From Seohaeicola zhoushanensis (lineage in GTDB: Bacteria > Pseudomonadota > Alphaproteobacteria > Rhodobacterales > Rhodobacteraceae), in contig NZ_BNCJ01000002.1 in assembly GCF_014656415.1 (NCBI RefSeq), forward strand, positions 646,955 through 710,954: 64,000 bases of DNA, read 5' to 3'. Under the pieces are notes generated by a model, which was not told where the DNA came from, did not search any database, and worked only from the letters and a program-made list of their open reading frames with translations. Each line of letters opens with the position of its first letter. Position 1 is the first letter of the stretch. The position numbers and the translations under genes were made by a program. Below are positions 51,696 through 59,563 of the stretch, piece by piece.

Positions 51696-52270
51696 GCGCT
51701 TCCCTCCGGTGCGGCGAAGGCAAAGCGCATCCGGCGCGGCGCGCGGGGCAGGGCCTCTTCTGGTTCGGCCTCGGGTTCGGGCAGCTGCGGTTCCGCCGCG
51801 GCCTCTGCCTCGGTCAGCGGAAGCGGCGCGTCCTCGGCCACTTCGGCCTCCGGTTCCTCCAGCGCGGCCTCGGCCTGCCGGGCGAGTTCCTTCACATGGG
51901 CCAGCAGGCCCTTGCCGACCTGGTAGGTCGTGCTCACCGGGCCGGTCGCCACCTGGGTATAGTCGTCGTCATAGTCGTTCAGCCCGTCGAGGTTGGCCAG
52001 CACCGGGTTCAGCGTCCAGAGCTTGCGCAGGGCGCGGCGGCGGATCCGTTCCGGCACGGCGCGGGCCATGTAGCGCACGATGTCGTCGCCGGGTTCGAGC
52101 CTGTCCGGGTCGGGCAGGTCGAGCTCGGCAAGGATCTCCTCGTCGGTTTTTTCCGCTAGCGCGGCCTGTTCGGACGCCAGCGCCTGTTCGGCCAGGGCGC
52201 GGCGGTCGGCCTCGGCCTCGGCCTCTACCGCGGCACGGCGTCGGGACCAGAAATCGCGCGGTGCATTCAT
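51692..52270 (-). CDS. DUF3306 protein
   Basis: A 192-aa acidic protein; ATG 52270 overlaps the DUF3305 stop by four bases. The conserved start NAPRDFWSRRRAAV and the central LRKLWTLNPVLANLDGLNDYDDDYT block identify DUF3306. The C-terminal half is low-complexity Glu/Pro/Ala. The family occurs almost always beside DUF3305, TorD and formate dehydrogenase genes; an assembly function is assumed but not shown. Confidence 0.9.
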   Translation of the reverse strand: MNAPRDFWSRRRAAVEAEAEADRRALAEQALASEQAALAEKTDEEILAELDLPDPDRLEPGDDIVRYMARAVPERIRRRALRKLWTLNPVLANLDGLNDYDDDYTQVATGPVSTTYQVGKGLLAHVKELARQAEAALEEPEAEVAEDAPLPLTEAEAAAEPQLPEPEAEPEEALPRAPRRMRFAFAAPEGSA

Positions 52271-52824
52271 GGCGTCACCCGGCGCGGCGCGCGATAGACG
52301 TCGCTGTCCTGGCGAATCCGCAGGTCGCCCCGCCCGTCCTCGACCCGGTCGGTAAGCGTACCGTTGCGGCGGCGCTTGACGAAGGGTTCCTCGACGTGAT
52401 GCGCCTCGGTGAACTCGTGCATCCAGGCGACGAGGCCCGGCGGCATCGCCACCTTCTCGACCAGTTCCTCGCCACTGTCGGCATAGTCCTGCGCCTCGTA
52501 GGGCGAGGCGGTGGCCAGCAGAACCCGCAGCGGCATGTCGCCGTCGGGTTCGTTGCGGATGATGACGTAGACCGAGGGCGGATTGTCGGCGAGATTGACG
52601 TGGTAGGCCTCGGTATCGGTGGCCCAGAGCGTCAGCGGAACGGTGGCGGCATGATAGTCGGTGGTGTCGCCGTCGCGCCGCAGTTCCTTCCAGTCGGCGG
52701 GGCCGGCGCCGGGAAGAACGGCAACCGCCTGCCAGTACCATTTTGCCCAGCGGGTCACACCCGGCGTGCGGCGAAGCACGATGCCGAGTGGGATTTGCAC
52801 ATGGATTGTGCCGCTCGCGGTCAA
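52267..52824 (-). CDS. DUF3305 protein
   Basis: A 185-aa protein starting with TTG 52824, a choice supported by GGGGAG eight bases upstream. DUF3305 signatures are PLGIVLRRTPGVTRWAKWYW near the start, LWATDTEAYHVNL and PPSVYVI. It is the first gene of the fdh operon and overlaps DUF3306 by four bases. Members are found next to formate dehydrogenases and have no established activity. The 178-base divergent spacer before it should contain the fdh promoter. Confidence 0.9.
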   Translation of the reverse strand: MTASGTIHVQIPLGIVLRRTPGVTRWAKWYWQAVAVLPGAGPADWKELRRDGDTTDYHAATVPLTLWATDTEAYHVNLADNPPSVYVIIRNEPDGDMPLRVLLATASPYEAQDYADSGEELVEKVAMPPGLVAWMHEFTEAHHVEEPFVKRRRNGTLTDRVEDGRGDLRIRQDSDVYRAPRRVTP

Positions 52825-53002
52825 GAATGATCTCCCCAGACGGGCTATTCCGCCCTGCTTATTGATGATTTATGCGGCAATCTTTTCCTCCGGCCAAGTC
52901 AAAATACAGTTAACCGCTCAGATTTTCTGACCAGTTCGGGCTGGAACTCGGCGAGATCGGCGCGCTAGGGTCCGAGTCGGCGAGATGCGGGAGAGGACAT
53001 CG

Positions 53003-54955
53003 ATGACCAGGCGGCTGATTCTGTGCGACTGCGGTGGATCGCAAGCGGTTGATCCCGAGCGCATTGCGGCTGCGGCCGGGGTGGCCTGCTCGAAGGTCCA
53101 CGGCGCGCTCTGCACCCGCGAGGTGGAGCGCGCGGCCGAGGCGATGGCCGGGGGCGATGTGGTGATCGCCTGCCAGCAGGAACGCGCGCTGTTCACGGCA
53201 CTGGCCGAGCAGGTGGGCGCCGAGGTTCCCGGTTTCGTCGACCTGCGCGACCGCGCGGGCTGGGCCGACGGGAGCGACGCAACGCCCAAGATGGCGGCGC
53301 TGGCAGCCGAGGCGCTGCTGCCGGCGCAACTCGTGCGGGCGGTGGATGTGGTGAGCGAGGGCGTCTGCCTGATCGCCGGGCCGGGCGCGGCGACGCTGCC
53401 GCTGGCCGAGCAACTGGCCGGCGTGCTGGCGGTGACGGTGCTGCTGACCGATGGGGCCGAGGTGCCGGCGCGGCGCGATTTCGACGTGGTGGCGGGGCGG
53501 CTGAAACGCGTCACGGGCGCGCTGGGCGGCTTCGAGGTGACGATCGACGCGCTGCGGCAGGTGGTGCCGGTGGGGCGCGGTGCCTTCGAACTGTCCGAGC
53601 CGCGCGATGGCGGGGTGTCCACCTGTGATATCCTGATCGACGTGACCGGCGGCATGGCCTTCGTACCCGCCCCGGACAAGCGCGAAGGCTATCTGAGGGC
53701 CGATCCCAAGGATGCGCTGGCGCTGGCGCGGCTGGCCTTCGAGGCGGCGCAGATGGTCGGCACCTTCGAGAAGCCGCTTTACGTGCGGCTGGAAGAGACG
53801 CTCTGCGCCCATTCGCGGGCCGAACAGGTCGGCTGCACCCGCTGTCTCGACGCCTGCCCGACCGGGGCAATCACCCCGGCGGGCGAGCATGTCGCCATCG
53901 ACCCGATGATCTGCGCCGGCTGCGGCGCCTGCGCGGCGCTCTGCCCCTCGACCGCGATCACCGCCGAGGATCCGGCGCTGGCGGGGCTGGTGAAGCGGAT
54001 GCAGGTGCTGGCTAAGACCTTTGTGGCGGCAGGCGGTCAGGCGCCGCGGCTGCTGGTCCATACCGCGCATGGGGCCGAGATGATCCGCCTGGCCGCGCGC
54101 TTTGGCCGGGGGCTGCCGGCGGATGTGATCCCGCTGGAGCTGCGGGTGGTCTCGGGCTTTGGCCATGCCGAAATGCTGGCGGCGCTGGCGCTGGGCTTTG
54201 CCTCGGTCACGGTGCTGCTCTCACCCGAGACCGAGCGTGACGCGCTGGACCGCGAACTGGCGCTGGCCTCGGCGATTGCCGGGCCGGGGAAGGTGGCGCT
54301 GCTCGATGTGGTTGACCCCGACCAGATGAGCGATGCGCTCTACGGGGCAGAGGCGGCAGAGGCGCTCGCCGCGCCGGTGCTGGTGCTGGGCAACCGGCGG
54401 CAGGCGGCGCGGATGGCGGCCAAGGCGCTGAACCCGGCACCCGAAGCGCCCATCGCGCTGCCCGAAGGCGCGCCCTATGGCGCGGTGCTGGTCAATACCG
54501 ACGCCTGCACGCTGTGCCTCTCCTGCGTGTCGCTCTGCCCCTCGGGCGCGCTGATGGACAACCCCGACATGCCGCAGCTGCGCTTCCAGGAGGACGCCTG
54601 CCTGCAATGCGGCATCTGCCGCACGATCTGCCCCGAGAAGGCGATCACGCTGGAGCCGCGCCTCGACCTGTCGGACGCGGCGCTGCGCCAGCAGGTGCTG
54701 CACGAGGAAGAGCCCTTCGCCTGCGTCGAATGCGGTGCGCTCTTCGGGGTGAAATCGACGGTCGAGCGGATCATGGAGAAGCTCGCGGGCAAGCACGCGA
54801 TGTTCGCCACCTCCTCGGCGGCGCGGATGATCCAGATGTGCGACAACTGCCGCATCCAGGCGCAGTATCACAGCGAGAACAACCCGTTCAAAGGCCCGGA
54901 CCGCCCGGCGCCGCGCACCACGGATGACTACCTCAGCAAGCGGCGGGATCACTGA
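53003..54955 (+). CDS. Multi-[4Fe-4S] ferredoxin protein of the fdh locus
   Basis: A 650-aa protein; ATG 53003 has GGAGAGG. It opens with CDCGGSQ. Two ferredoxin motifs lie at residues about 278-320 (CTRCLDACP, CAGCGACAALCP), a third at about 502 (CTLCLSCVSLCP) and a fourth at about 533 (CLQCGICRTICP). The C-terminus has CVECG (574) and CDNC (613), a possible zinc or cluster site. The middle resembles a delta-subunit/coenzyme-F420-hydrogenase-like fold in which a small Rossmann-like domain binds no obvious cofactor. It is divergent from the fdh operon and may relay electrons from formate oxidation in the cytoplasm. Partners are unknown. Confidence 0.88.
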   Translation: MTRRLILCDCGGSQAVDPERIAAAAGVACSKVHGALCTREVERAAEAMAGGDVVIACQQERALFTALAEQVGAEVPGFVDLRDRAGWADGSDATPKMAALAAEALLPAQLVRAVDVVSEGVCLIAGPGAATLPLAEQLAGVLAVTVLLTDGAEVPARRDFDVVAGRLKRVTGALGGFEVTIDALRQVVPVGRGAFELSEPRDGGVSTCDILIDVTGGMAFVPAPDKREGYLRADPKDALALARLAFEAAQMVGTFEKPLYVRLEETLCAHSRAEQVGCTRCLDACPTGAITPAGEHVAIDPMICAGCGACAALCPSTAITAEDPALAGLVKRMQVLAKTFVAAGGQAPRLLVHTAHGAEMIRLAARFGRGLPADVIPLELRVVSGFGHAEMLAALALGFASVTVLLSPETERDALDRELALASAIAGPGKVALLDVVDPDQMSDALYGAEAAEALAAPVLVLGNRRQAARMAAKALNPAPEAPIALPEGAPYGAVLVNTDACTLCLSCVSLCPSGALMDNPDMPQLRFQEDACLQCGICRTICPEKAITLEPRLDLSDAALRQQVLHEEEPFACVECGALFGVKSTVERIMEKLAGKHAMFATSSAARMIQMCDNCRIQAQYHSENNPFKGPDRPAPRTTDDYLSKRRDH

Positions 54956-55677
54956 AGTTGCAGCGGCGCGCCCAGATCGGCGGCGGCGATGGCCGCCACG
55001 AAGGCCAGGATCGCCTCGACGTCCTCGAGCTCCAGCTCGACGGGCACGATGGGCGAGGGCCGGGTGATGTCGAAGGGCTCGGTAATGCCGGCGATCTGGG
55101 TGAAGGCGGCATGGGGCGCGCGGACATAGAAGGTCTGAAAGCGCTCGTCCCAGTCTGGCAGGCTGCGCAGCACCGGGAAGGAAGGCGTCGAGCCGATGCC
55201 CTTGTTGCGGTCATGCGCGCCGATGACATGGCAGCGCCCGCATTCGGCCTGCGAGAGTTCCGCGCCGCGCCGCGCGTCGCCGGTGATCTCGATCGCGGCG
55301 GCTTCCTCGGGCGGGGCGAGGTCGGCGGTGAAGGGGTTCGCGCCGTCCTTCACGAAGCTGGCGACGGTGCGCCTGCCGATGTCGGAGGTGAGCCAGTCGA
55401 GGAAGCGCGCCGCGCGCGGGTCGTCGCCGGGGCGCAGGTGCCAGGTCGCCCCCGCGCCGGCAAAGACCGGCGTGCCGGGCGCGGTCTCGGCCAGCACCAT
55501 CGGCCCCGCCGGGTCGGGCGTCACGCGGATGCCGGTCTTCAGCGAGAAGCGGGGCAGCAGGTATTGCAGCAGGCCACTCTCGGCCACCGCCGCGGGCGCG
55601 GCGAGGCCCAGGGCCTCCTGCGCGGCGATGGGGCTGGCACTCGCCAGCAGGCTCAGGCACAACAGGATCATCCGCAT
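54949..55677 (-). CDS. Cytochrome c with a shortened tungstate-binding-protein-like N-terminal domain
   Basis: A 242-aa periplasmic protein (signal residues 1-19). Residues about 31-120 read like both ends of a TupA-type tungstate-binding protein joined together: ESGLLQYLLPRFSLKTGIRV resembles the conserved TupA start, and FLDWLTSDIGRRTVASF its C-terminal end, while the middle is missing. A class I haem site CGRCH follows at 146-150. The C-terminal part lacks an obvious Met ligand motif. It converges with the ferredoxin gene with a seven-base overlap. A metal-sensing or redox role in the W/Mo formate dehydrogenase locus is speculative. Confidence 0.8.
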   Translation of the reverse strand: MRMILLCLSLLASASPIAAQEALGLAAPAAVAESGLLQYLLPRFSLKTGIRVTPDPAGPMVLAETAPGTPVFAGAGATWHLRPGDDPRAARFLDWLTSDIGRRTVASFVKDGANPFTADLAPPEEAAAIEITGDARRGAELSQAECGRCHVIGAHDRNKGIGSTPSFPVLRSLPDWDERFQTFYVRAPHAAFTQIAGITEPFDITRPSPIVPVELELEDVEAILAFVAAIAAADLGAPLQLQ

Positions 55678-55741
55678 GGATCGACCCTAGGCGGCGCGGG
55701 GCTGCCGCGTCAATGATCGGGTCAGGCGAAGGAGAACGGAC

Positions 55742-55936
55742 ATGAGCGACGATTTCAACATGTCGATGCGCAAGTTCCTCAAGCAGGTCGGCGTCACCAG
55801 CCAGCAGGCCATCGAGGAAGGCCTGCGCAAGAAGGGCGCGAAGGCCGGAGAGAGCTATGAGGCCAAGGTGGTGCTGACGGTCGATGGGCTTGACGTGCAT
55901 CACACGGTTACCGGAACGATCAAGGGGGCCGAATAA
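55742..55936 (+). CDS. DUF6494 small protein
   Basis: A 64-aa acidic/basic mixed protein with AAGGAG before the ATG. The motif MRKFLKQVGVTSQQAIEEGLRKK followed by a beta-strand tail (AKVVLTVDGLDVHHTVTGTI) matches DUF6494. Its stop directly abuts the GTG of the Mrp ATPase gene, so the two are co-translated. Function unknown. Confidence 0.85.
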   Translation: MSDDFNMSMRKFLKQVGVTSQQAIEEGLRKKGAKAGESYEAKVVLTVDGLDVHHTVTGTIKGAE

Positions 55937-56998
55937 GTGGCCACGCGCGACGCGGTTCTTGCGGAACTGAAACAGATCAAAGACCCGGTGAGCGGGAGCG
56001 ACATCGTCACGGCCGGCATCGTCCGGGCGCTGACGGTCGAGGACGGCATGGTGCGGTTCGTGCTCGAGATCGACCCGGCCAAGGCGCAGTTGATGGAGCC
56101 GGTGCGGGCCGAGGCGGAAGCCCGGGTCAAGGCGCTGGGGGTCGAGAAGGTCTCGGCCATGATGACCGCGCATTCCTCCAAGGCGCCGCCGGACCTGAAG
56201 GCGGCGAAGAAGCCCGCCGCGCCGCAGGGGCCGCAGCCGGTGCCAGGCGTCGACCGCATTCTGGCGGTGGCGAGCGGCAAGGGCGGCGTCGGCAAGTCGA
56301 CGGTCTCGGCCAATCTCGCCGTGGCGCTGGCCGCCGAGGGGCGGCGCGTCGGGCTGCTCGACGCCGATGTCTACGGGCCGTCGCAGCCGCGGATGCTGGG
56401 CGTCTCGGGGCGGCCGGCCTCGCCGGATGGCAAGACCATCCTGCCGCTGCGCAACCACGGCGTCACCATGATGTCGCTGGGCCTGATGACCAACGAGGAC
56501 CAGGCAGTGGTCTGGCGCGGGCCGATGCTGATGGGCGCGCTGCAGCAGATGATGAACCAGGTGCAATGGGGCGCGCTCGACGTGCTGGTGATCGATCTGC
56601 CGCCGGGCACGGGCGACGTGCAGCTTACGCTGACGCAGAAGTTCCAGGTCGAAGGGGCGATCATCGTCAGCACCCCGCAGGACGTGGCGCTGCTGGACGC
56701 GCGCAAGGCGATCGACATGTTCCGCCAGATGAAGACGCCGATCCTGGGCATGATCGAGAACATGAGCACGCATATCTGCTCGAACTGCGGGCATGAGGAG
56801 CATGTCTTCGGCCATGGCGGCGTTGCCGCCGAGGCGAAGAAGCTGGGCGTGCCGCTGCTGGCCGAGATCCCGCTGCACCTCGACATCCGCGTTGCCGCCG
56901 ACAGCGGCGCGCCGATTGTCGCCACACAGCCCGACAGCCCTCAGGCAGCGGGCTTCCGCAAGGTGGCTCAGGCGCTGGTGGCCCAAGGGCTGGCATGA
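55937..56998 (+). CDS. apbC: Mrp/ApbC-family iron-sulfur carrier ATPase
   Basis: A 353-aa protein starting with GTG 55937. The N-terminal DUF59/MIP18 domain (residues about 1-90) is followed by the P-loop ATPase with GKGGVGKSTVSANLA and DADVYGPSQPRMLG, and the paired cysteines of the family in HICSNCGHEEHVFG that bridge a [4Fe-4S] cluster in the dimer. It carries and delivers Fe-S clusters in the cytoplasm. Its operon and the neighbouring multi-cluster proteins suggest cluster supply to the formate dehydrogenase system, though Mrp also has general clients. Confidence 0.93.
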   Translation: MATRDAVLAELKQIKDPVSGSDIVTAGIVRALTVEDGMVRFVLEIDPAKAQLMEPVRAEAEARVKALGVEKVSAMMTAHSSKAPPDLKAAKKPAAPQGPQPVPGVDRILAVASGKGGVGKSTVSANLAVALAAEGRRVGLLDADVYGPSQPRMLGVSGRPASPDGKTILPLRNHGVTMMSLGLMTNEDQAVVWRGPMLMGALQQMMNQVQWGALDVLVIDLPPGTGDVQLTLTQKFQVEGAIIVSTPQDVALLDARKAIDMFRQMKTPILGMIENMSTHICSNCGHEEHVFGHGGVAAEAKKLGVPLLAEIPLHLDIRVAADSGAPIVATQPDSPQAAGFRKVAQALVAQGLA

Positions 56999-57699
56999 GC
57001 GAACCGCAGTTCCCGCCTTTGCTGACCGGGCTGGATGCAGAGGGGCGCGACCCCTTTGCACTGGCCTGCGAGATGGCCGAGGCGGGCTGCGATGGGGGCA
57101 CCCTGGTGCATTCGGTGAGGGCCGACCGCCTGCAGGCGGCGGTGATCTTTGCCCCCGAGGTGCCCCTGGCCGAGGCCGCGGCGGTGCTGGTGGTCTGCGG
57201 CGTCGGCCTGCAGAACGCGCTGGGTGCGCTGGCCCCGCCCGAGGTGGCGGTGCACCTGGAATGGGACGGCGGCATCCGGGTCAACGGCGGCGCCTGCGGG
57301 CGGCTCTCGCTGGCCGGCAACACCCGCGACCCAGAGGCGGTGCCGGGCTGGCTCGTGGTGGGGCTGGACCTTACACTGATCCGCCTCGCCGAGGCACCGG
57401 GAGAGACGCCGGACGTGACCTCGCTCTATGACGAGGGCTGCGCCGAGGTCGATCCGGTGGGGCTGCTCGAGGCCTATGCGCGGCACATGCTGGTCTGGCT
57501 GAACCGATGGGACGACGAGGGCAACCGGCCGCTACACGCCGAATGGTCGGGGCTGGCCTGGGGGCTGAACGGGGCGGCCGGGGTCGCGGGGCGCAGCGGG
57601 GTCTTCATCGGCACCGACGAGCGTTTCGGGATGCTGCTGCGGGATGGTGAAACAACGCATCTGGTGCCGCTGTCGGCGCTGGTGGAGGAGGGACCATGA
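56995..57699 (+). CDS. Biotin/lipoate ligase-like protein with DUF4444 domain
   Basis: A 234-aa protein, overlapping the Mrp gene by four bases. It has the lipoate/biotin-ligase-like N-terminal fold (FALACEMAEAGCDGGTLVHS, LEWDGGIRVNGGACGRL) and a C-terminal RPLHAEWSGLAWG-type DUF4444 domain. A GRGRRGRVW-type catalytic loop of true ligases is not evident, so it may bind but not transfer a biotin-like group. Four consecutive overlapping genes place it with DUF6494, Mrp and DUF6505. Role unknown. Confidence 0.82.
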   Translation: MSEPQFPPLLTGLDAEGRDPFALACEMAEAGCDGGTLVHSVRADRLQAAVIFAPEVPLAEAAAVLVVCGVGLQNALGALAPPEVAVHLEWDGGIRVNGGACGRLSLAGNTRDPEAVPGWLVVGLDLTLIRLAEAPGETPDVTSLYDEGCAEVDPVGLLEAYARHMLVWLNRWDDEGNRPLHAEWSGLAWGLNGAAGVAGRSGVFIGTDERFGMLLRDGETTHLVPLSALVEEGP

Positions 57700-58175
57700 A
57701 CCTGGCGCGGGCGATCCATTTCGACGAGAGCGACATGAACGTCTTCCACTCTCCGGCGCGGACCGGGGAATGGTGCATCTCGGGCGGGTTCGAGTTCTCG
57801 AACTTCACCGAAGCCGACCTGGAGGGTAAGGCGCGGCAGGCGTTCAGCAACGGCTGGCTGGGGGTCGAGACCTTCGGGCGCGTGACCTTCGTGGCGGTGA
57901 CCCGGATCGAGGAGGCCGAGCTGGCGGCGCTGGAGACCGCGCTGGCCGAGCATTTCGTGGCGGTCTACGGCGCCCCCTCGCTGGCGGCGGCGCTGGGCGT
58001 CGCGCGCGAGGAGATCGCCCATATGGCCGAGCTCTGCGAGGGGCAGGCGGCGAACACGCTGCTGACCGTGGCGCGCGAACTGACCGAGGACGGGGTGCGC
58101 GAGAGCTATCGCACCATCGCGCCCGGCGCGGCGAATATCGAACAATTCGCGGTGCATGGCTCGCTCGACGAATAG
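57696..58175 (+). CDS. DUF6505 protein
   Basis: A 159-aa protein whose ATG overlaps the previous stop (ATGA). It starts MNLARAIHFDESDMNVFHSPA and has GEWCISGGFEFSNF, features of DUF6505. There is no signal peptide or membrane helix. It ends the four-gene operon; 62 bases later the convergent hypothetical gene ends. Function is unknown; the conserved grouping with Mrp and a ligase-like protein suggests a cofactor or Fe-S role. Confidence 0.85.
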   Translation: MNLARAIHFDESDMNVFHSPARTGEWCISGGFEFSNFTEADLEGKARQAFSNGWLGVETFGRVTFVAVTRIEEAELAALETALAEHFVAVYGAPSLAAALGVAREEIAHMAELCEGQAANTLLTVARELTEDGVRESYRTIAPGAANIEQFAVHGSLDE

Positions 58176-58237
58176 GGACTTGGCCGGCGCTGTTCCGGCT
58201 TGCGCCCGAAGACGCCCCGCCCGCCGTCCCGTGATCT

Positions 58238-58666
58238 TCAGTCCCTGACGCAATAGGTGAGGCCCGAAGGTGGCTGGCCACCCTCGAAGCGGTGCCAGTG
58301 GTCGGGGCAGGGCTGTCCGTCGGACCGGGGCGTGAAGGCGACCACGGCGCGATGCGCGGGCACGGCGCTTGCGGTGGCGAGCTTGACGGTCAGGGCATCC
58401 AGCCTTTCGTTCACCGGCCCCAGCAAGCGGGACGGGTCCAGCGCGGCAAGGCGGCGTTCGAGCTGGTCGAGGTGGGCTTCGGCCTGGGCAAGCCTTGCGC
58501 GGGTTGCGCTCAGTTCGGCATCCAGGCGCGAGACGCAGTCGAAGGCGCGGTAGGCGTCCTGCGGGCGGGCCGGGTCGAGCGCGGCGCAGCTCGGTGCTTC
58601 CTGCGCCTGGGCGAGGGAGGCGAGCGCGATCAGGAGCGCCGCAACAGGTCGAACCGCTTGTGGCAT
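58238..58666 (-). CDS. Hypothetical secreted protein with coiled coil
   Basis: A 142-aa protein; ATG 58666 is supported by GGAG and gives a signal peptide (residues 1-21, ending AQA). The mature part has four Cys (SCAAL, FDCVSR, QPCPD, TYCVRD) and an Ala/Leu/Glu helix (LAQAEAHLDQLERRLAAL) likely to form a coiled coil. It overlaps the preceding gene by 37 bases. I do not recognise the family. Confidence 0.68.
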   Translation of the reverse strand: MPQAVRPVAALLIALASLAQAQEAPSCAALDPARPQDAYRAFDCVSRLDAELSATRARLAQAEAHLDQLERRLAALDPSRLLGPVNERLDALTVKLATASAVPAHRAVVAFTPRSDGQPCPDHWHRFEGGQPPSGLTYCVRD

Positions 58667-59109
58667 TCGATGATCTCCAGGAAGGCGCCCTCGGCGCGGG
58701 CGAGGCAATCGGCGTGGCTGCCGCGCAGCAGCCGGACGACCGCGGGCGTGGTGGCGAGCAGGGCGAGAAGGGAAAGGGCGGCGGCCCGCGCGACGGACGA
58801 GCGTCTGGCCGGGGCGGGGACGGGCGGCGCGGGCAGTTCCCAGAGCGCGGCGTCGCCTGCGCCGTCTACCGCGCGGGCGCCCATCCCGGTGAGGACGGCC
58901 TCCAGCGCAGCGGGATCGTCATCGAAGACCCCGAGCCGCCGGCGGATCACGCCGAAGCTGCGGCGTCGCGCCGGGAAAGCCGGGTCGTCGAAGAGGGCGG
59001 CAAGCTGCGCCTCGACCGCCGCGCGGAAGGCGGCCGCCCGCTTCCGCTTGTCGGAGGCGGTCTCGGCATCGAGCAGGTCCTTGCGCAGCTTCGACAGGTC
59101 GGAGGGCAT
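58630..59109 (-). CDS. Hypothetical protein with one membrane helix
   Basis: A 159-aa protein. The N-terminal half is charged and helical (SKLRKDLLDAETASDKRKRAA); a single hydrophobic segment lies near residues 110-124 (AALSLLALLATTPAVV). It overlaps the following hypothetical gene by 37 bases, so the two probably act together. No family recognised. Confidence 0.65.
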   Translation of the reverse strand: MPSDLSKLRKDLLDAETASDKRKRAAAFRAAVEAQLAALFDDPAFPARRRSFGVIRRRLGVFDDDPAALEAVLTGMGARAVDGAGDAALWELPAPPVPAPARRSSVARAAALSLLALLATTPAVVRLLRGSHADCLARAEGAFLEIIECHKRFDLLRRS

Positions 59110-59184
59110 CGCTCGCGCCCCAGGTGCAGCCAGAGGATGCGGCCCAGTATGCCGCCGCCGTCCGCATCGGGCAACAGGCGGGCG

Positions 59185-59529
59185 TCAGATGCGTTCGACC
59201 GTGACCTTGTCGCCGGTGTAGAAGGCGAGGTGGCCCTTGATCGGGGCCATCGCCTCGAACGGGTCTTCATAGCTCCAGGCGGCGTTTTCGAGCGTCGAGG
59301 AGGGGCTGACGATGGAATAGTAGCTGGCGTCGCCCTTGTGCGGGCAATGGCTGGTCTTGGCCGTCTTGTCGAGGAAGGCCATCGCGATATCGCCTCGCGG
59401 GAAATAGATCACCGGGGCATAATCGCCTTCGAGCAGCTCGAGCGCATTGGCGGTTTCGGCCAGCACCGCCCCGCCCGAGCGCACGGTCCAGATGCCCGGC
59501 GCCTTCCTGATCGTGATGTGGTCGGCCAT
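59185..59529 (-). CDS. DUF427 protein
   Basis: A 114-aa single-domain DUF427 protein with the family pattern VRSGGAVLAETANAL, PVIYFPRGDIAMA, CPHKGDASYYS and YEDPFEAMAPIKGHLAFY. AGGGAGCGAAG precedes the ATG. The family forms a small beta-tent fold with no well-established function. It follows the M24 peptidase gene on the same strand, 34 bases away, and may be co-transcribed with it. Confidence 0.92.
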   Translation of the reverse strand: MADHITIRKAPGIWTVRSGGAVLAETANALELLEGDYAPVIYFPRGDIAMAFLDKTAKTSHCPHKGDASYYSIVSPSSTLENAAWSYEDPFEAMAPIKGHLAFYTGDKVTVERI

Positions 59530-59563
59530 CTTCGCTCCCTTGGTTTTGTGTCTTGGCGGCAGA

